The position numbers and the translations under genes are program-made. The notes under the pieces were generated by a model. That model did no database searches, had not been told where the DNA came from, and saw only the letters and a list, made by a program, of their open reading frames with translations. DNA of 22,646 bases. Source: Ruixingdingia sedimenti. GTDB taxonomy: Bacteria; Pseudomonadota; Alphaproteobacteria; Rhodobacterales; Rhodobacteraceae. Location: assembly GCF_031432425.1 (NCBI RefSeq), contig NZ_JAVKPH010000046.1:1-22646 (forward strand). Reading direction: 5' to 3'. Positions 8,199 to 15,000 of the stretch are shown in pieces. How positions within the stretch are numbered: the first letter of the stretch is position 1; each line of letters begins with the position of its first letter.

Positions 8199-8222
8199 GT
8201 GCACAAGTGCACGATTGCACAA
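8199..8222. repeat. Partition-type repeat, copy A
   Basis: GTGCACAAGTGCAC at 8199-8212 followed after GATT by GCACAA at 8217-8222. It is a near-palindrome of two GTGCAC half-sites separated by AA. It fills the 26-bp gap between the convergent stops of the ATPase gene and repA. The same motif recurs around parA (copies B to E), so it is probably a binding site of the partition proteins. Confidence 0.6.
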
Positions 8223-9269
8223 TCAAGGGCGACCCCGCTTTTCAAACCAGCTCTGGCAGAACTTCACAAAGTGGCGCTCCGGATGCTTCGGCACGATCTC
8301 GTTCTCGCCAAGCCATGAGCGCCATTCCTGCTCCAGATAGTGAACGTCCCAACCAGGCGCGGCGTTGCGGGCATCGCCGAACACGTCGGAATCGAGCCGC
8401 CCCGTCCAAGGCTCGACCGGCGCAAGCGCCGCCTTCATCGTGCCCCGGTTCTGGAACGTGACCATGCCCTCTTTTTCGTCGAAGGTGACAAGGTAGTCCG
8501 GCAGGTGATCGGTCGCCGCCAGCTCGCGCACGGAGCGCCGGAACTCCTTCTCCGAAGACTTCGAGCCCGATTTCTTAAGCAAGACTTCGAGCGAGACTTT
8601 CCAAGAAGCCTGCTGGCCGCAGTGCTTACGCGCCAGCTCGTAAATCCGCCGCTCTATGGGCCGCCTCAGCCGGAAATAATCCCGATGCAGCGTCAGCACT
8701 TCATTGTGCCGGATTGCGTTAAACACCCAATCCGAGAGGGTGATTTCGCAGGAGATCAGGCGGCCATCGAGACCATGCTTGCGGCGGATGGATGAAGCGT
8801 CGATCAGGCCGAACGTATCGGTCTGTTCTTCATCGCCCGTGCGAATGTTGGTCGAGATCGTCGTGCCGCGAATGCGCTCGATAGCGTCTTGCAGCGCCTC
8901 GTAGTCCTTCCCCGCCGTGCCCCGGTTCGTGAAGATCAGCAAGTCGCGGCTGTTGATGCGCACCCGCTTGGAGACAGGCTCGTTGTTCTTCAGCTTCGCC
9001 ATGATCTGCGAAATGCAGTAAATCAGAATATCCTTGTCGTAGATCGTGGCGAGCCCTTTGACGCTCGGCGTCACCTGAAGCCACTGACCATTGTGCTCAT
9101 AGCGCCGAATGCTTGTCTCCGGCTTCTTCGAGAGCGAGTAGAACGGATGCTCCATTTGCGGCATCACGTCCTTGAGCACGGCGTCAGCCACGTCGCAGAT
9201 GAACAGATCATACTGCGGATGACGCTCAGGGATCAGCGCGAGCTGTGGATTCGGGGTTTCAGACACCAT
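8223..9269 (-). CDS. repA: Plasmid replication initiator RepA, RPA family
   Basis: Initiates replication by binding the iterons just upstream. From the ATG at 9269 the protein has 348 residues beginning MVSETPNPQLALIP; a GTG at 9290 would add seven residues. It shows the pattern of the replication-initiator RPA family: an N-terminal DLFICDVADAVLKD segment, the MEHPFYSLSKKP motif, INSRDLLIFTNRGT, and the DYFRLRRPIERRIYELARKH winged-helix region near the middle. The C-terminal part (EWRSWLGENE through FVKFCQSWFEKR) is also typical of this family. The first iteron (9249-9268) overlaps codons 1-7, so RepA bound there should also repress its own gene. No clear Shine-Dalgarno sequence is seen before either start. 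Confidence 0.92.
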   Translation of the reverse strand: MVSETPNPQLALIPERHPQYDLFICDVADAVLKDVMPQMEHPFYSLSKKPETSIRRYEHNGQWLQVTPSVKGLATIYDKDILIYCISQIMAKLKNNEPVSKRVRINSRDLLIFTNRGTAGKDYEALQDAIERIRGTTISTNIRTGDEEQTDTFGLIDASSIRRKHGLDGRLISCEITLSDWVFNAIRHNEVLTLHRDYFRLRRPIERRIYELARKHCGQQASWKVSLEVLLKKSGSKSSEKEFRRSVRELAATDHLPDYLVTFDEKEGMVTFQNRGTMKAALAPVEPWTGRLDSDVFGDARNAAPGWDVHYLEQEWRSWLGENEIVPKHPERHFVKFCQSWFEKRGRP

Positions 9270-9482
9270 GGCCCATATTCGGGGTTTCACCCACCGAAGG
9301 CAAGAGCTTTCGGGGTTTCACCCACCACCCGCCAGAAGCGCCCTGTCGGGAGCTGGCTTCGGGGGATCAGCCACCCCGATCAGGAGCTCTTTTCGGGGTT
9401 TTACCCGCCACCCAAAGGATTCGGGGTTTCAGACACCAAGATTCGGGGTTTCAGACACCAAGATTCGGGGTTTTACCCACCA
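9249..9482. repeat. Seven iterons of oriV
   Basis: Seven copies of a 20-bp unit with core TTCGGGGTTT followed by CAGACACC, CACCCACC or TACCC(A/G)CC: 9249-9268, 9277-9296, 9308-9327, 9391-9410, 9419-9438, 9441-9460 and 9463-9482. The last three are spaced exactly 22 bp. A degenerate eighth copy may lie at about 9357-9375. Two variants alternate, one with CAGACACC and one with (C/T)ACCC. All are in the same orientation. Iteron arrays beside repA are the binding sites of the initiator and define the origin. Confidence 0.9.
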
Positions 9483-9546
9483 GTTATGAAGAAAGATGGC
9501 GAAAACTATATGCAAGATCAGCGACTTAGGGGAATTCCAGAATCCC

Positions 9547-9604
9547 TTAACACTGAATCTAACACCTATTTAACACCCTCTCTTGCAGCGCCGCCTGTGG
9601 ATAA
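9547..9604. other. Origin opening region: TAACAC repeats and DnaA box
   Basis: Three TAACAC motifs start at 9548, 9560 and 9571, in an AT-richer stretch, 11-12 bp apart. TGTGGATAA at 9596-9604 is the exact complement of the consensus DnaA box TTATCCACA. With the iterons this makes a standard theta-type plasmid origin: RepA at the iterons, DnaA at the box, strand opening between. Together with the iterons this explains the gene-free stretch 9270-9698. Confidence 0.7.
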
Positions 9605-9698
9605 CTCGGCTTTGAGGCCCTGCGAGCCCGCAAAGCCCGGTGCATGCCCAGAAGAAAAAAAGGGCTTGGCAGAGAACACAGATGGCCGGGCCAGCGCC

Positions 9699-10052
9699 CT
9701 ACTTGCGAAGGAAACGCGAGCCGACAATCGCCGCACGGGCACTCTCATCACTCCAAGGTAGGCGATCAACCCTCCCCTGCCCTATCTTCTCGCGCCGTCT
9801 CCTGATCAACAAGCCAACCTCAAGCGGTTTTATAGGATGCCACCAACGCGGCAGTGGCGTCACAGTGCAGGCCGCGACCTGGATGTGAACCCAGCCGTAG
9901 CGGTCGATCTTCGAGATTTGGCCGGTGATGATCCGATGCCCGATCATTGTCGGCGGCTTCTTTGACTTGCGCGGCTGAGGCTTCCAGATCGGCTCGCGCC
10001 AGCGTATCACATCAGCGACGATGAACTCAGTCCCGCATTTCAGCCATTCCAA
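9699..10052 (-). CDS. Conserved hypothetical plasmid protein
   Basis: No named domain recognised. I choose a TTG start at 10052 because it is preceded by GGGAGGG and because the residues before it would be encoded by the partition-type repeat; a GTG at 10118 would add 22 residues. The 117-residue protein is basic and tryptophan-rich. Its pattern (FIVADVIRWREPIWKP, then MIGHRIITGQI, then GWVHIQV, then a C-terminal LPWSDESARAAI and SRFL) resembles small conserved proteins found on sphingomonad plasmids and islands, as far as I can recall. It is divergent from parA and shares its 137-bp intergenic region, including repeat copies B and C, so it may be controlled by the partition proteins. Function unknown. 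Confidence 0.65.
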   Translation of the reverse strand: MEWLKCGTEFIVADVIRWREPIWKPQPRKSKKPPTMIGHRIITGQISKIDRYGWVHIQVAACTVTPLPRWWHPIKPLEVGLLIRRRREKIGQGRVDRLPWSDESARAAIVGSRFLRK

Positions 10053-10078
10053 GAGCCCTCCCTTCCGACTGTGCCATT

Positions 10079-10100
10079 GTGCACAAGTGCACGTCTGCAC
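10079..10100. repeat. Partition-type repeat, copy B
   Basis: GTGCACAAGTGCAC at 10079-10092, then GTCT and a third half-site GCAC at 10097-10100. The layout (two half-sites, AA spacer, a further GCAC after four bases) is the same as copy A. It lies between the hypothetical gene ending at 9699 and parA. Confidence 0.6.
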
Positions 10101-10151
10101 GAAATCCTTGACGAGCACCCCTCTCTCTTGATATTGATCCTAATTGCAATT

Positions 10152-10189
10152 GTGCACAAGTGCAGGATTGCAGTTTCGCAGGGGTGCAC
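10152..10189. repeat. Partition-type repeat, copy C, at the parA promoter
   Basis: GTGCACAAGTGCAG at 10152-10165, then GATT, GCAG, and a further GTGCAC at 10184-10189 that directly abuts the parA start codon. Its position suggests that it also serves as the operator for autoregulation of the parA operon. Confidence 0.6.
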
Positions 10190-10855
10190 ATGAAAACAAT
10201 CGCCATAGCTATGCAAAAAGGCGGGGTCGGAAAGTCCACCTTGACCCGATCTATCGCCGTCGCGGCTTCAAAAGCCGGGATGAACGTCCTCACGCTCGAC
10301 ATGGACGCCCAGCAGTCCACGACACAATGGGCGGACCGACGCGGGGACCAGCTCCCCCTTGTCCGCTTCGTCACCGAAATCGAGCTTCCGAAGGTGCTCA
10401 AACAGGCCGCCGAGGCGGGCTGCGATCTCGTTATCATCGACACACCGCCCGCGCGCAGCACAGAAGCGCCCGCCGCCGTCGAATACGCCGACCTCGTGCT
10501 TGTACCCTGTACGCCTGACATAGAAGCCTACGAACAACTTCCCCGCACGGAACGCCTGGCACGAACGACCGGCAAGCCTGCCGCAGCCGTGCTCACCATG
10601 GCGCAGCCCAACAGCCGGAGCGAAGAGGAAATTGCCCGCGCGATCTTCGCGGAACTTAAACTTCCAATGGTTCCAGCGATCCTGCACCGCTTCAAGGTGC
10701 ATCGGGACGCCAGCAGGGACGGCCAAACAGCCCAGGAGTTGGAGCCGGACAGCAAAGCCGCTCAGGAAATCCAGGCTCTTTGGGATTGGGTTTGTGCAGA
10801 GTTGCAAATTGGCACAAGTGCACTTGTGCACAAAAAGATGAGAGCGAAAGGGTAG
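10190..10855 (+). CDS. parA: ParA-family partition ATPase
   Basis: A Walker-type partition ATPase of 221 residues that uses ATP-dependent nonspecific DNA binding to segregate plasmid copies. I choose the ATG at 10190, preceded by AGGGG six bases upstream; the earlier in-frame start at 10160 would be encoded by a repeat. The deviant Walker A is KGGVGKST at 10-17 with the signature lysine K10. Asp-rich Walker A' is LTLDMDAQQS and Walker B is DLVIIDTPPA. The protein lacks an N-terminal HTH and is short, as in the small ParA (type Ib-like) systems that pair with an RHH centromere-binding protein. That matches the next gene, which begins 4 bp after the stop. Its last 15 codons contain repeat copy D. 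Confidence 0.93.
   Translation: MKTIAIAMQKGGVGKSTLTRSIAVAASKAGMNVLTLDMDAQQSTTQWADRRGDQLPLVRFVTEIELPKVLKQAAEAGCDLVIIDTPPARSTEAPAAVEYADLVLVPCTPDIEAYEQLPRTERLARTTGKPAAAVLTMAQPNSRSEEEIARAIFAELKLPMVPAILHRFKVHRDASRDGQTAQELEPDSKAAQEIQALWDWVCAELQIGTSALVHKKMRAKG
10818..10833. repeat. Partition-type repeat, copy D, inside the parA 3' end
   Basis: GTGCACTTGTGCAC at 10818-10831 followed by AA, the inverse orientation of copies A to C. Additional half-sites precede it (GTGCAG at 10794-10799 and GCACAA at 10812-10817). It lies within the parA coding sequence just before the RHH gene, so the repeat is tolerated within the C-terminal codons. Confidence 0.55.
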
Positions 10856-10859
10856 GGCC

Positions 10860-11156
10860 ATGGCCAGAAAAGCGACCGCAGAAACCTTTCTGAAGAAGAT
10901 GAACCTCGCAAGCGAGCCCGAAGCGCCCGCCGCGAAGGCAGAGACATCGGCAGAGGCCGCGCAGGCGGCCAAGAACAAGAAGCCCGCAGGGCGCACCGGC
11001 CTCAAGCACATTGGCGGCTACTTTGACCGCGAGACCGTCGAGCAGGTGGCCGTACTGCGGGCGCGTCTCGACCTTGATAACTCCCAGCTTATCAAACGCG
11101 CCATCGAAGAGCTTTACAGCCGCGAGCTGGCCGCCCGCAAGTTCGGCGACCGCTAG
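10860..11156 (+). CDS. Ribbon-helix-helix partition partner of ParA (ParB/ParG-like)
   Basis: A 98-residue protein starting 4 bp after parA with GGTAGGG before its ATG. The first 45 residues are alanine- and lysine-rich and probably flexible, as in ParG, where the tail stimulates ParA. The C-terminal half fits a ribbon-helix-helix fold: strand GLKHIGGYFD, helix A DRETVEQVAVLRARLD, turn LDNS, and helix B QLIKRAIEELYSRELAARK. Family logic says it binds centromere repeats as a dimer and recruits ParA. The five GTGCAC-type repeats in and around this operon are the obvious candidates. The name ParB would be functional only; it is not related to HTH-type ParB. Confidence 0.82.
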   Translation: MARKATAETFLKKMNLASEPEAPAAKAETSAEAAQAAKNKKPAGRTGLKHIGGYFDRETVEQVAVLRARLDLDNSQLIKRAIEELYSRELAARKFGDR

Positions 11157-11160
11157 AATC

Positions 11161-11190
11161 CTGCAACTGTGCACCGCTGCGCTTGTGCAC
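11161..11190. repeat. Partition-type repeat, copy E
   Basis: Two GTGCAC half-sites at 11169-11174 and 11185-11190 separated by ten bases, with CTGCAA at 11161-11166 before them. It is looser than copies A to D. It lies between the RHH gene and the next gene, and could be a further centromere or operator site. Confidence 0.5.
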
Positions 11191-11207
11191 AAACTGTGAG
11201 ACTTGCC

Positions 11208-11687
11208 ATGCCGAACAGGATTCCGCCTGACGACAAGGACAGCACCGCGCTTGCGGCGTGGGAAAGAGGGCAGCCGGATGCAGCCGATGCGCCCAACAAC
11301 CAAGCCCGCCTACGCGCACTCTTCGACGTGCTGCCCGACGTGCGGACGCTTCAGGCGGTGCTCGATGCCGCCATGAACGACGGCCGCCCGCCTGAGCGAT
11401 TTGCCATCGAGGCCGAACCTGCCATGCTCGACCTTCTTCGTCACATTGAGGCTCTCGACGCGGCCGCTGCTGGCCGCGCACCCGTGCCGGTCGAGCGGAT
11501 TGTGAGCCTGATCGTCAATAATCACCTTCAGAGCCTCCTGCACCAGCTCGTCACCGATCCGACGAGCCATCCGCATTATGCCAAAGCGTGGAATGCCCTT
11601 TGCGCCGCCGAAGGTGTTCCCGACTTGGCCGCGCCGTCGGGCACGGCCTCAGAAGGGTTACAGAAGGCCGAGGAAGGGCCTTTCTGA
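11208..11687 (+). CDS. Hypothetical protein upstream of the coupling protein
   Basis: From the ATG at 11208 the protein has 159 residues; an earlier in-frame start at 11169 would be encoded by repeat copy E and is unlikely. The sequence is acidic and helical with no recognised domain: an N-terminal polar stretch (IPPDDKDSTALAAWERGQ), a helical core with LRALFDVLPDVRTLQAVLDA and MLDLLRHIEALDAAAAG, and a segment RIVSLIVNNHLQSLLHQLV. Its TGA overlaps the ATG of the coupling-protein gene (ATGA at 11685-11689 region), so the two are translationally coupled. The context suggests a mobilisation-associated accessory protein, but nothing in the sequence names its function. Confidence 0.75.
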   Translation: MPNRIPPDDKDSTALAAWERGQPDAADAPNNQARLRALFDVLPDVRTLQAVLDAAMNDGRPPERFAIEAEPAMLDLLRHIEALDAAAAGRAPVPVERIVSLIVNNHLQSLLHQLVTDPTSHPHYAKAWNALCAAEGVPDLAAPSGTASEGLQKAEEGPF

Positions 11688-13960
11688 TGCTTCAGGCTAC
11701 ACGACCCCGCCTTCATTCGTTCGTCGTGTTCCTTGGGCTCCTCTTGGCGTTTACAGTCCCCGCCGCCGCCCAGCAGCTTTCTCAGGCCCAAACCGTGGAG
11801 CTGGAGCAGGATGCGGGCCGGCTCGCCGATCTCATGGTTGAATACCGAAATCTGTTCCTGGGGCAGAACACTACGCTCACGGAACCCGAGAGGGCTGCCC
11901 GCAACCGTGCGATTACACGACTCATGGAGGTTATACGCGCCAAGTGGAGAACAAGGCAGCCAGCCCTTGAAACCCGGCTCAATCAAAGAGCCGAGGCGCT
12001 TGCGGAGCCCCGCCATAAAGCAGAGCGGGAAAGGTACGAGCGCGAAATGCAGACGCTCCTTCGGCCCAACCTCGTAGACAAAGTGTTTAAAGGTACGAGT
12101 GAAATCGCAGGTTATCTTTGGAGCGCAGTTGGCAGTCTTATGCAGTGGGGTCTCGTTATTGTTCTCGTTGCCCCTCTGGTTTGGTTCCTGTCGTGGTTTG
12201 TGAGCGCTACACGCAATAGGGGAGAGCAAGAGGGGTTACCACCGCTGTCCGACAACTACGGCACGGCGAGCTATGCCGACGTGCGGTCGCAGATGCCACA
12301 TTTCATCTACGCCGTGCAGGGCGTGTTCTTCGGCAAGAGCAGTGCGCCGGAGCTGGATCAGATACCGCTTGCCGAGCAGCGCGGCGCGCCGGTTCTCTCG
12401 ACACCCGAGCATCACACTTTGATCGTCGCGCGGACCAGGACAGGGAAGGGGACGCGCGTCATCGTCCCGACGCTACTGCGCTATGCGGGCTCTGCCATCG
12501 TCATCGACCCCAAAGGGGAAAACGCGGCGATCACCGCCCGCGTACGCTTCGGCATGCTGAACAAGGAAGTGCATGTCATCAACCCATGGGGCGAGCTGGC
12601 CAGGACCTTCAAAGCGCGCGGATTGCCGCCCGCTACCTTTAACCCGCTCGACGTGCTCGACAGGAACGACCCGAACGCTGTCGCCGTTGCACAAAGCCTT
12701 GCGGGAGCGATTTGCCCATCAAGCCCCGGAGACAAGGACCGCTATTGGCAGGGCAGCGCCGCGAATGTACTGACCGCCGTGCTCCTTTGGATCACCGATC
12801 AGCCAGACGAACAGAAAACGCTCGCCCGCGCCCGCGAGATCGTCAGCCTCAGCCGCAAGGATTTCACCGACAGGTTTCTCGTGCCCATGGCCGCATCGAG
12901 CGCCTTCGGCGGCGCGATCCGCGAAATGGTCAGCCCCTATCTCGACCTTGCGCAGGAGACCTACAGCGGCATCATGGCGAATTTGTCGGAGAACACGAAG
13001 TTTCTCTCCGACCCGCAGGTGAAGGCCGCGACGGCCACGTCATCCTTCGACATGGCCGACCTGATCCGTGATCCCGTGACGGTCTATCTGGTCATCCCGC
13101 CCGACCGCATCGACACGCAGCGCACCTGGCTCCGGCTGATGACGGCAGCGGCCATGCACACCTTCAAGCGCTATCCCTTGGACGGCCGGCCGCCGCATCG
13201 CTGCATGATCCTGATGGACGAGTTTCCGGCTTTGGGCCGGATCGAGGACATGCCGCGCGACATCGCCACCATGTCGGGCTACGGGATCGACTTCACGCTG
13301 ATCGTGCAGGGGATCGACCAGCTCAAAGATCACTACGGGCCTGCCGCCGGAACGATCCTCTCCAACTGCGCCTACAAGTGGTTCTGCAACGTCAGCGACC
13401 TTGAATCGGCGAAGTATCTCTCCGACACGCTCGGCAAGGCGACCGTGCGCACGGTCGGGAAGGGCGAGTCCCACAACGAGGGGCCAGGCGGCTCAGCCAA
13501 GGGCGAGAGTATCAATTACGGCGAGACCGGCAGGCCGCTTCTCATGCCGGACGAGGTACTGTCCCTTGGCCGCGAGGTGGCGATTGTTCTGAACCCCGAC
13601 GGCCGCCCGCACTATCTCCGGCCCGTCGATTACTGGCGCATCCCCGAAGCCTTCGCCTCGCTTATGACCAGCTATCGAAAGCTCTATTGGGAGCCGCCGC
13701 TGGCCTGGGACGAAAACCCGTACTTTGCCCGAGGAGGGGAGGGGGGGGACGAGAGCAAGCAGACCGCGCCCCCCAGCGGCAAGATGAGCCGCGAGGAAGC
13801 CTTGGCCATCCTCGGCCTCGCAGAAGGGGCGAGCGCTGCCGACATACGCGCAGCCTGGAAGCGTCTCATGCAGAAGGTGCATCCGGACGTAGGCGGTTCC
13901 AACCGCCTCGCGCAAATCCTGAGCGAGGCAAGGGATACGCTCGCCGAGAGCACGACATGA
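11687..13960 (+). CDS. VirD4/TraG-type coupling protein with C-terminal J domain
   Basis: A 757-residue type IV coupling protein that should connect the relaxosome to a secretion channel in the inner membrane. A signal-like hydrophobic segment lies at 11-24 (AAA at 26-28), followed by a helical, probably periplasmic stretch, then a membrane segment at about 153-173. The ATPase has Walker A ARTRTGKGT at 248-256 and Walker B MILMDEF at 507-513. Residues about 699-757 form a J domain (KMSREEALAILGL, then IRAAWKRLM, then HPD at 732-734 and VGG), close to the short alphaproteobacterial/Tim14-like J type. The fusion suggests recruitment of DnaK/Hsp70 to the channel, an inference. The linker contains a run of eight G residues in the DNA. 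The start overlaps the upstream stop. Confidence 0.93.
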   Translation: MLQATRPRLHSFVVFLGLLLAFTVPAAAQQLSQAQTVELEQDAGRLADLMVEYRNLFLGQNTTLTEPERAARNRAITRLMEVIRAKWRTRQPALETRLNQRAEALAEPRHKAERERYEREMQTLLRPNLVDKVFKGTSEIAGYLWSAVGSLMQWGLVIVLVAPLVWFLSWFVSATRNRGEQEGLPPLSDNYGTASYADVRSQMPHFIYAVQGVFFGKSSAPELDQIPLAEQRGAPVLSTPEHHTLIVARTRTGKGTRVIVPTLLRYAGSAIVIDPKGENAAITARVRFGMLNKEVHVINPWGELARTFKARGLPPATFNPLDVLDRNDPNAVAVAQSLAGAICPSSPGDKDRYWQGSAANVLTAVLLWITDQPDEQKTLARAREIVSLSRKDFTDRFLVPMAASSAFGGAIREMVSPYLDLAQETYSGIMANLSENTKFLSDPQVKAATATSSFDMADLIRDPVTVYLVIPPDRIDTQRTWLRLMTAAAMHTFKRYPLDGRPPHRCMILMDEFPALGRIEDMPRDIATMSGYGIDFTLIVQGIDQLKDHYGPAAGTILSNCAYKWFCNVSDLESAKYLSDTLGKATVRTVGKGESHNEGPGGSAKGESINYGETGRPLLMPDEVLSLGREVAIVLNPDGRPHYLRPVDYWRIPEAFASLMTSYRKLYWEPPLAWDENPYFARGGEGGDESKQTAPPSGKMSREEALAILGLAEGASAADIRAAWKRLMQKVHPDVGGSNRLAQILSEARDTLAESTT
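13741..13748 (+). repeat. Homopolymer run of eight G
   Basis: Eight consecutive G residues, preceded by GAGGAGGGGA, in the linker that joins the coupling ATPase to the J domain. A one-base slip would leave the ATPase intact and replace the J domain with an out-of-frame tail. This may be incidental in GC-rich DNA. Confidence 0.7.
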
Positions 13961-13980
13961 GAGCGGCAGGGCAGGGCGCT

Positions 13981-14097
13981 CTGTGCTATACTGCGAATCG
14001 CACAGCGAAGAGTGACAGCCGCCGCGCTCAACTTCGTGCCTGCAAGCCCCTGACTTGCCGCGAAGTCGCCCATACCCGCACTGTTTGTGCTATCCTG
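13981..14097. other. Candidate oriT with duplicated nic-like motif
   Basis: TGTGCTATCCTG ends at 14097 and a near copy TGTGCTATACTG lies at 13982-13993. TATCCTG matches the core seen at nic sites of RP4-like and VirD2-type relaxases (ATCCTG then cleavage). The first copy sits in a 6-bp inverted repeat (CTGTGC at 13981-13986, GCACAG at 14000-14005); the second is preceded by the short hairpin GCAC-TGTTT-GTGC. The location just upstream of mobC and the relaxase is where oriT is usually found. The assignment is by motif and position only, and the nicked strand is not established. Confidence 0.45.
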
Positions 14098-14128
14098 AAA
14101 GAGTCGGTTGAGTGGTTGTGCAAGCCAT

Positions 14129-14511
14129 GTGCGGGGGTCCCGCACGCTTGGCAAGGGTGGCGCTTCGCCCTCCCGTTGCATCCCTCCAGACCCAGCGTTG
14201 ACACCTGGGAACCGTCCGAAGGCTCTGCCTCTCGACACCGCCAGGGTTTCACCCGTGGACCGACCAAATGGGCCTTCGTGCCCCTTGGAACCCTGACCAA
14301 GGCGCTTCGCCCTTGGAACCAGACGAGGGGCTATCGCGCCCCTTCGACCACTCGCCGGGACTTTCGCGTCCCGGCACCCACGACCAGAGCTTTCGCGCTC
14401 TGGACGACGAGCAGGAGGCTGTCATGCCCCTGCACCCTGACGAGGGGTATGCGTCCCCTCGACCACGCGCAGGACACGCTGTTCCTGCACCTCAGCCGGG
14501 TTTCGCCCCGG
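14129..14511. repeat. Tandem array of about 14 hairpins with unlike stems
   Basis: Self-complementary units follow one another at a pitch of about 28 bp: 14129-14145, 14155-14174, 14191-14209, 14217-14234, 14241-14258, 14264-14288, 14297-14316, 14324-14346, 14354-14375, 14384-14403, 14411-14433, 14441-14461, 14469-14488 and 14496-14511. Stems differ in sequence, for example GCCGGGAC/GTCCCGGC at 14354 and CCAGAGC/GCTCTGG at 14384. Several loops are TTTCGC. From the third unit on, the linkers are 5-8 nt and nearly all start with ACC or AACC. The pitch is not a constant multiple of three, so a repeated peptide is not the cause. This fills most of the gene-free stretch 13961-14561. Function unknown. 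Confidence 0.85.
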
Positions 14512-14561
14512 TATCGACAATGGAGCGGCCATTGAGCCGGTGAGAAGAAGCGAGGGGGCAT

Positions 14562-14990
14562 ATGGCCGGATCGGACAAGCGGCAGCGGGACGCACAGATC
14601 AAATTCAGGTGCACCTGGGAAGAGTTCGCCACCGTGGCCGGTAAGGCCGACAAGGCTGGAATGAGCCTCGCGGCCTTCGCTAGAACCGCAACCGTCGGCG
14701 CGGCGGGGCCGCGCTCTCTCCGCCGTGTTCCCGCCGACGCCTATGCCCTTCGCCAAGTGCTTGGCCACCTTGGCAAGGTCGGCAGCAACCTCAATCAGAT
14801 CGCCCGCTATCTGCATACCGGCGGCGATCCGCAGACCGTCTTGCCGGATATTCGGGAAGCGCTCGCCGCTCAGGCGCGACTTCGCGGCCTGATCTATGAG
14901 GCGCTTGGCAAGACGCCTGACAATGCCCCGCCGGTCAACCCGCAGCCACCGGCAGCGTCGTCGAAGTTCATCCCGCCCCGAAAAAAGTGA
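14562..14990 (+). CDS. mobC: MobC-like relaxosome accessory protein
   Basis: A 142-residue protein in the style of the MobC mobilisation family, which helps the relaxase open and recognise oriT. The N-terminal half has an RHH-like pattern (QIKFRCTWEEFATVAGKADKAG, then SLAAFARTATVG). The family signature follows: LRQVLGHLGKVGSNLNQIAR and LHTGGD. The C-terminus is proline- and serine-rich and ends in KFIPPRKK. The ATG at 14562 is preceded by GCGAGGGGG. The gene begins 50 bp after the hairpin array and ends 10 bp before the relaxase start, so the two genes probably form one operon. The gene symbol reflects family resemblance. Confidence 0.85.
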   Translation: MAGSDKRQRDAQIKFRCTWEEFATVAGKADKAGMSLAAFARTATVGAAGPRSLRRVPADAYALRQVLGHLGKVGSNLNQIARYLHTGGDPQTVLPDIREALAAQARLRGLIYEALGKTPDNAPPVNPQPPAASSKFIPPRKK

Positions 14991-15000
14991 CGGGGCGGTC

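Noticed and set aside
9249..9482. CRISPR array
   Set aside because: Repeats are 20-22 bp, partly directly adjacent without unique spacers, sit beside repA, and no cas genes are present. They are iterons.
8889..9761. Plus-strand open frame across the repA 5' half and the iterons
   Set aside because: It runs antisense to repA and through the iteron array. Its apparent peptide repeats (FGVSDTKIRGF-like) are only translated iterons.
14129..14511. CRISPR array or integron attC cluster
   Set aside because: The units do not share sequence, each is its own hairpin, and there are no spacers, cas genes or integrase. attC sites are larger, with paired conserved boxes that are absent here.
13687..14535. 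Plus-strand open frame covering the coupling-protein tail and the hairpin array
   Set aside because: Overlaps the J domain in another frame and then translates the hairpin array, whose unit length is not a multiple of three. No coding pattern is seen.
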